DNA from: Anthoceros angustus
Lineage: Eukaryota; Streptophyta; Anthocerotopsida; Anthocerotales; Anthocerotaceae
Direction of reading: 5' to 3'
Assembly (NCBI GenBank): GCA_010909165.1
Contig: VJWM01000044.1
Span: 1,984,001-2,048,000 of the forward strand
Length of the DNA: 64,000 nt
The position numbers and the translations under genes are program-made. The notes under the pieces were generated by a model. That model was not told the origin of the DNA. It worked only from the letters and a program-made list of their open reading frames with translations, and did no database searches. The number at the start of each line of letters is the position of its first letter. Within the stretch, counting starts at the first letter, position 1. Below, in pieces: positions 58,466-64,000 of this stretch.

Positions 58466-59287
58466 CTTCCCTTCCTCCTCCTCCAAACCTCCTTCCGTCC
58501 TTCCCTCAATCCCTCAATTTGCACTCCGCCTCTCCGCCGCACAGCAAAGCCTGCAAGCTCAGCACCACCTCGCCCCGCCTCCGCTCACTGCAGCACCAAC
58601 CCTCCCCATCCTCGGCCACAGCACACACTGCTCCGCCATAGCCAGAATTGACCACCTCCTTGCTCCTTGCTTCTCCTCGATCCTTGCTCCTTCTCCGCCA
58701 GCTCGAGCTTCCGCGCGAGACCGTGCAGTAATTCGGCCGGCCGCGGAGAGAGAGAAGCGCGGCGGGCGGGCGGACGGGCACGCGAGTTGGAGGGGAAGGC
58801 ACAGAGAAAGGCGTGCTGCCTTCTTCGTCTGGCTGGCAGGGGCAAGGGCGCCAGGGGAGATTCCGGCACCCAGCCACCCCGTGCGTAAGAAAACCCAGCT
58901 GCCGGGGGCGGCCCAGCTGTCATCTCGTGTGAACGGAGCGGGATATTTCACTTCGTCCCGAGACCTAAACATGTCACAAACACCCAGACACGCCAAGGAG
59001 TCCAACAATAATGTGTGAAAATGTTTTCGGGGTAGGGACAAAGGTGCATGCGTATCTGGAGAGCGATTCGGTCTTTTCGGATGCCAGAAAATGCGTTAAA
59101 CTACAATTCTATTGCACTGTTAAAATGCGACCGATGACGAAGACGGGACAAGGCGTGCTCCGCCCTCCTTCGCACTTATCATCATCATGCCATGCAGCTG
59201 TCGGAAAATGAAATTTCAATACATAGGAAGTACATACCACTCGGACCACTCCCCTATCACGACGCCCGCGCAGGCGGGTGGGTGGGC

Positions 59288-59325
<38 letters not shown>

Positions 59326-60730
59326 CCTGTTCCTGTTCCTGTTAAGCTAGCTAGCTCCGCATCTCATCTCATCTCATCTCAATCTCATATCATATCATCT
59401 CAGGACAGGACGCTTCTAGAACGTGCGCTGTCTGGGATGACAGCGCACTCATGGGCATATAACAACTTTTGCATGATGCCCACATCAAATAGGTTGGTGG
59501 ATACGATAGTCTGCGTACCGTATTCATACCGCATCGTTCTCCTTCACGAGGCGGCAAGCGACCCGCGAGACCAATTCAAGGAATCAGAGGTCGATTCGGA
59601 CCGCGGTGACCTCGCGCTCTCTCTCTCTTTTTGGTCAATGGTCACGGATACATACGTGTACCGGACGCTTTTTAATTATACGCTCACACGTCACACCGCT
59701 GCCTGCCATCCCACCCTTTCCCGAAGCTTTTCCCACAGAAGCACAGTCTCCACGCTACACACAAACGGACAAATCGAGGCAGAACAGATTACCGCCACAA
59801 ACAAATGACAAAGTCCACAAATATGTACTTTGTATGGAATACCGACCTGGTCACGCGGCATCCACATTTTTTTAGGGTTATGGACAGAAAGAAATAGTCC
59901 CGCTATGCGGCGGAACTATTTCGGTATGTCATGCATGACCACATCGATTGTGGCTACGGCCCCCGGTGTCCCGATGTGGTCAACTTACCACATGATACAC
60001 AAAATGATTCCACGACACACAAAAACTTTTCTTCTTTTGGGGTTAGGGTTGCGTTGCGGTCATTTGCGTCGCCGCGCCATTGCGACGCAACATACCATGT
60101 CCAGCAACATCCCAAGGTGTAAGGTTGCCGGTTGTGTTAGGCGCATACGGTGTGTGCAATGGCGTTTGCACTACAATCATCGTCTCTGTTTGCAGCGCAG
60201 CTTAGTGCGTTTGCCCTTGCGTGCAAAACTGCAATGTTTGGCACTGGCTGCATCCAGGGCTGCAACGTTTCCTGCACCTGCTGCCTACGGTGGTGCAGTT
60301 TCACATGGCACCAACTTCCCCAAAACAAGCTTGTACTAGAAGGACCAACAAAGGCGGGCTTCCATGAAAACAACGCGCATACAATTCTTGCACCCAAAAG
60401 CTGCAGGCTGGCGTCTGATTCAAAGGGCCTCTTGGACTACGTAACGCAGCAAAGTGATCACATCACGCCTGGCGTGGCTGACATCGTCCGCTGCTTTGGA
60501 GGTACTCGGGCGGTTACCTCTCTCTGCTCTCCTGCCACACAATGTTGGTGCAGTGCGGGCGGTACGCCTCGGGAGGAAGTCCATGCCCTCTGTGGCGCGC
60601 CTTTGATGATGGTGTGAGCGCGCACAATCCCGTGTCGTTGTACTAAGGGTCCGTTCCCAAGAGAATGATAGGCTCCGTTTGCCACGTTTCAATCGTTTCT
60701 CACCTCACTTAATCAGTTAGGTCTCAACAT
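58466..60730. other. 2.3-kb upstream region of the BPS1-like gene, with microsatellites
   Basis: No gene seen. A CTGTTG repeat changing to CTGTTC runs at about 59,286-59,344, followed by a CATCT-type repeat at 59,360-59,402. Frames at 58,317-59,018, 59,830-60,339 and 60,150-60,617 show no family. This is probably promoter plus intergenic DNA. Confidence 0.4.
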
Positions 60731-60940
60731 TCACGTTTGTTACGTTTCACCTCTTTACCCATAGCGTTCGCAGCCCGAGGCCGGTGCGGCCAAGCGTTAA
60801 GGACCCGTTGGCGTCCGTGTCGTTCAAGTTCGCCACTCGTCCCTCTAGTCCATTCCTCTCACCACTCTCACTACACTCATCGTCCTTGGGAAAACGCGGG
60901 TGGCTACGCGGTCCGGACCTCCTCCGTCGCTCTGCCGGGC

Positions 60941-63900
60941 CTCTCCGTCCGGCTCAGACGCCTCTGAGTTCCTCCGGCTCACGCTCCGGCCCCGACTGGG
61001 CCGCCTCGACGCAGCAAGGGTCCCTAGTCGCTCTTCCCTGCACACACCACCACACGTTAGGGTCCGTCACCAGGACCTTGATCGCCTCCGGTGTCGGCAC
61101 CGCCGATGACTCAGACTCAACAAGAAGGCAGGGCACTGCAAGAAGACGCAGCATCAACACCAAGAGAAAGATACTTTACTTAGAGCGACCTCGGCCCTCT
61201 TATACTACTCAAGGTCGCCATTATTACACCTATTCGGTGATGGCCAGTGCCCTAGTCGGCCGCCTACTATTTCCCCTTATTCCCCTATCTACGTCGGTGG
61301 TGGGGTGGGTTGCCACGATTCCGCCTCGGCACTGTGGCCCAATTCCCGACGGCGGCGCACGCAATCGGATGATCCGCGAGGCGGACCCTTCCTTCCGGAA
61401 TCCTCGTCGTTTACACGGGCGGTCGACGACCGCGGTCACCACGACGCCTTCCTCCCTCGCCCCGAGTGGGTCCCTCTCGGTAGGGCCACCGACCGTTGCT
61501 CCCCCTGTAAGCCTGGAGGGCTCCCCTCGCCTCCCGAGTCCGGACCTCGGGGTCCGCTACGGAGTCGGACCTCGAGGTCGGTCTCGACTGAGTCCGGACC
61601 TCGGGGTCAGTCTCGACTGAGTCCGGACCTCGAGGTCCGGTCTCGACTGAGTCCGGACCTCGAGTCCGGACCTCGGTCCGGTCTCGACTCCGAGTCCGGA
61701 CCTCGGGGTCCGGTCGACTCGAGTCCGGACCTCGGGGTCGGTCTCGACTCGAGTCCGGACCTCGTGGTCCGGTCTCGACTCAGTCCGGACCTCGGGTCCG
61801 TTCCGCTCACGCCGATCTCCCTCGGATCCATCCACGCAATGCCCGCCCCGGACTCGTGGTGTCCATCCTCAGCCAAAACCCGCAACAAAATGAGCTCAAA
61901 GCAAGTAACCCAAAGCCAAAACCCCGGCGTCTAAATCACACACAAAGCTCCTGCCCCCACCTTAACAAACAAGACCAGCCAATCTCTTTCTCCAACAACC
62001 AAGACGATCGCTCCGATCCAATGGCAACAGGCAATAGCAATGGCTACGGCGATGAAAAGCCGAGCACTCCTCCTCCCCTCCAACGAGCTAGCTCAGAATG
62101 AAACAATCACTCTCCTTCTTGCGTGCAAGCAAGCAACCTCCTCCGTTCCCTCGCCTCCCCTCCTCCCGTCCACGGACTAGAGACAAACCAGAGCTCCACC
62201 GAAATAGGCTCCCAGGTGCACTCCCGAGTCCGGACCTCGAGGTCTGGTCTCGACTCGAGTCCGGACCTCGAGGTCAGTCTCGACTCGGTCCGGACCTCGA
62301 GGTCAGTCTCGACTCGGTCCGGACCTCGGGGTCGGTCTCGACTCGGTCCGGACCTCGGGGTCGGTCTCGACTCGAGTCCGGACCTCGGTCGGTCTCGACT
62401 CCGGTCCGGACCTCGAGTCCGGTCTCGACTCGAGTCCGGACCTCGGTCCGGTCTCGACTCGGTCGGACCTCGGGGTCAGTCTCCTCTCCGTCCGGCTCAG
62501 ACGCCTCTGAGTTCCGGCCACACGCTCGGCCTGGTCTGACGTGGGCCGCCTCGACGAGCAAGGGTCCCTAGTCGCTCTTCCCTGCACACACCACCACCGT
62601 TAGGGTCCGTCACCGGGACCTTGATCGCCTCCGAGTCCGGACCTCGGTCCGGTCTCGGGACTCGCGTTAACAAGAAGGCACGCAAGCTGCAAGAAGACGC
62701 AGCATCAACACCAAGAGAAAGATACTTTACTTAGAGCCATTTCTTATACTACGCCAAGGTGGCGTCATTATTACCCTATTCGGTGATGGCCAGCTGGTGC
62801 CTAATCACCGCCTACTATTTCCCTTATTCCCCTATCTACGTCGGTGGTGGGGTGGGTTGCCACGATTCCGCCTCGGCACTGTGGCCCAATTCCGCTTGAC
62901 GGCGCGCACCCAATCGGATGATCCGCGAGGCGGACCCCTTCCTTCCCTTCTCAGTTACACATGGCCCCGACGACCGCGGTCACCACGATGCCTTCCTCCC
63001 GGCCCCGAGTGGGTCCCTCTCGGTAGGGCCACCGACCTTGTTGCTCTGTAAGCCTGGAGGCTCCTCGCCTCCCGAGTCCTGACCCTGGGTCCGGTCCTCG
63101 ACTGAGTCCGGACCTCGAGGTCCGGCTCGACTGGAGTCGGACCTGGTCCGGTCTCGACTCTGAGTCGGACCTGGTCCGGACCTCGACTCGAGTCCGACTC
63201 CGAGTCCGGACCTGGGTCCGGCCTCGACTCCGAGTCCGGACCTGTGGTCCGGTCTCGACCTCGAGTCCGGACCTGGTCCGGCTCGACTCGAGTCCGGACC
63301 TCGTGGTCCGGCCTCGACTCCGAGTCCTGGACCTCGGTCCGGTTCCGCTCCACGCCGATCTCCTCGCATCCATCCACGCAATGCCCGCCTCCGCAGCCTC
63401 GTGGTGTCCATCCCAGTTACCAAACCCGCAACAAAATGAGCTCAAAGCAAGTAACCCAAAGCCAAAACCCCGCGCCTAAATCACACACACAAAGCTCCCG
63501 TCACTGCCCCCACCTTAACAAACAAGACCAAATGTAATCTTTCTCCAACAACCAAGACGATACGCTCCGATCCAATGGCAGCAAAGTGCAATAGCAATGG
63601 CCATGAAAGAAAAGCCACAGGCACTCCTCCCCTCCAACGAGCTAGCTCTAATGAAACAATCACTCTCCTTCTTGCGTAAGCAAGCAACCTCCCTGCTCGC
63701 CTCCCCTCCTCCTCCCGTCCACGGACTAGAGACAAACCAGAGCTTACTCGAAATAGGCTCCCAGGTGCACTCCGAGTCCGGACCTGGGGTCGGTCTCGAC
63801 TCCGAGTCGGACCTCGTGGTCCGGCCTCGACTCCGAGTCCTGACCTGGTCCGGCTCGACCGAGTCCGGACCTCGTGGTCGGTCTCGACTCCGGTCCGGAC

Positions 63901-64000
63901 CTCGGTCCGGACCTCGGGGTCGGTCTCGACTCCGGTCCGGACCTCGGGGTCAGTCTCGACTCGGTCGGACCTCGAGGTCCGGTCTCGACTCGAGTCCGGA
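60941..64000. repeat. higher-order tandem repeat, period about 1,545 bp, continuing past the window
   Basis: Landmarks recur at a constant spacing: GGCTCAGACGCCTCTGAG at 60,951 and 62,494 (1,543); ACGTCGGTGGTGGGGTGGG at 61,291 and 62,838 (1,547); CGCAACAAAATGAGCTCAAA at 61,881 and 63,427 (1,546). Each unit holds two blocks of a GC-rich minisatellite separated by non-repetitive spacers. The second unit carries many more small indels than the first. No gene is supported; long frames arise from the repeat. Confidence 0.85.
61530..61800. repeat. palindromic GC-rich minisatellite, block 1
   Basis: Units of about 25-32 bp built from TCCGGACCTCGGGGTC and GGTCTCGACTCGAG. Variants contain the 18-bp perfect palindrome CCGGACCTCGAGGTCCGG. 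Further blocks lie at 62,220-62,480, 63,065-63,345 and 63,765-64,000. Confidence 0.85.

Noticed and set aside
61305-63445. long Ser/Arg/Gly/Pro frames in the end repeat
   Set aside because: They are translations of the tandem minisatellite in several frames on both strands, with no independent support.

Overview
The window is nuclear DNA of a land plant. Its genes have many short GT-AG introns (mostly about 60-160 bp) whose exon phases agree at nearly every junction I checked. It carries a PLS-class PPR editing factor, a STICHEL homologue and a BYPASS1/ROH1-like gene, all plant families. The PPR protein ends in a DYW domain of the KP type (MPARA instead of a PG box, C-terminus GDKH instead of DYW). 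I associate that variant with hornworts, lycophytes and ferns, so a seed-free plant is the best guess; I cannot name the species.

Layout. 1.39-3.54 kb: PPR-DYW:KP gene (+). 4.36-4.89 kb: a TA-flanked MITE. 5.5-7.0 kb: a short orphan ORF and a retroelement relic. 9.1-11.3 kb: UDP-glucose 4-epimerase (+, nine exons). 12.5-13.4 kb: unrecognised membrane-anchored protein (+). 13.7-17.3 kb: RimM fused to a UDP-GlcNAc-pyrophosphorylase-like domain (+, 11 exons). 17.3-21.1 kb: no gene seen. 21.1-25.9 kb: an AT-rich block with a divergent pair, PDCD2-like (-) and a PH-domain protein (+). 27.5-32.0 kb: STICHEL, a DNA polymerase III gamma/tau-like protein (+). 32.6-33.9 kb: GDSL lipase/esterase (-). 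34.4-39.5 kb: repeats, including a duplicated tRNA-like relic, a 36-bp array and a dispersed repeat with a four-fold amplified 132-bp unit. 55.0-56.7 kb: WDR25-like WD40 protein (-). 57.3-58.5 kb: BYPASS1/ROH1-like (-). 60.9-64.0 kb: a higher-order tandem repeat of about 1,545 bp built around a GC-rich palindromic minisatellite, running off the end.

The most unusual object is a complete LTR-retroelement insertion at 39,539-53,938. It has two 204-bp LTRs (5 differences), an initiator-Met primer binding site, a polypurine tract and a perfect 5-bp target duplication (AGATA). I see no gag-pol. Its 14-kb interior instead holds two inverted, diverged copies of a gene with paired signatures (IDGMDQ; LQLDNT-RENKN; GFLLVGHTHDQ) that I match from memory to DUF7869-type proteins. 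Next to one copy lies a ParB/sulfiredoxin-fold-like gene. Two small, open, two-exon ORFs lie near the two ends. This is either a retroelement with unusual cargo or a DNA transposon nested inside a non-autonomous LTR element.

The housekeeping genes look independent of one another. Several repeated segments (50.9-52.1 kb, 62.5-64.0 kb) differ mainly by small indels, as expected of imperfectly polished long-read sequence, so some frameshifts noted here may be artefacts.
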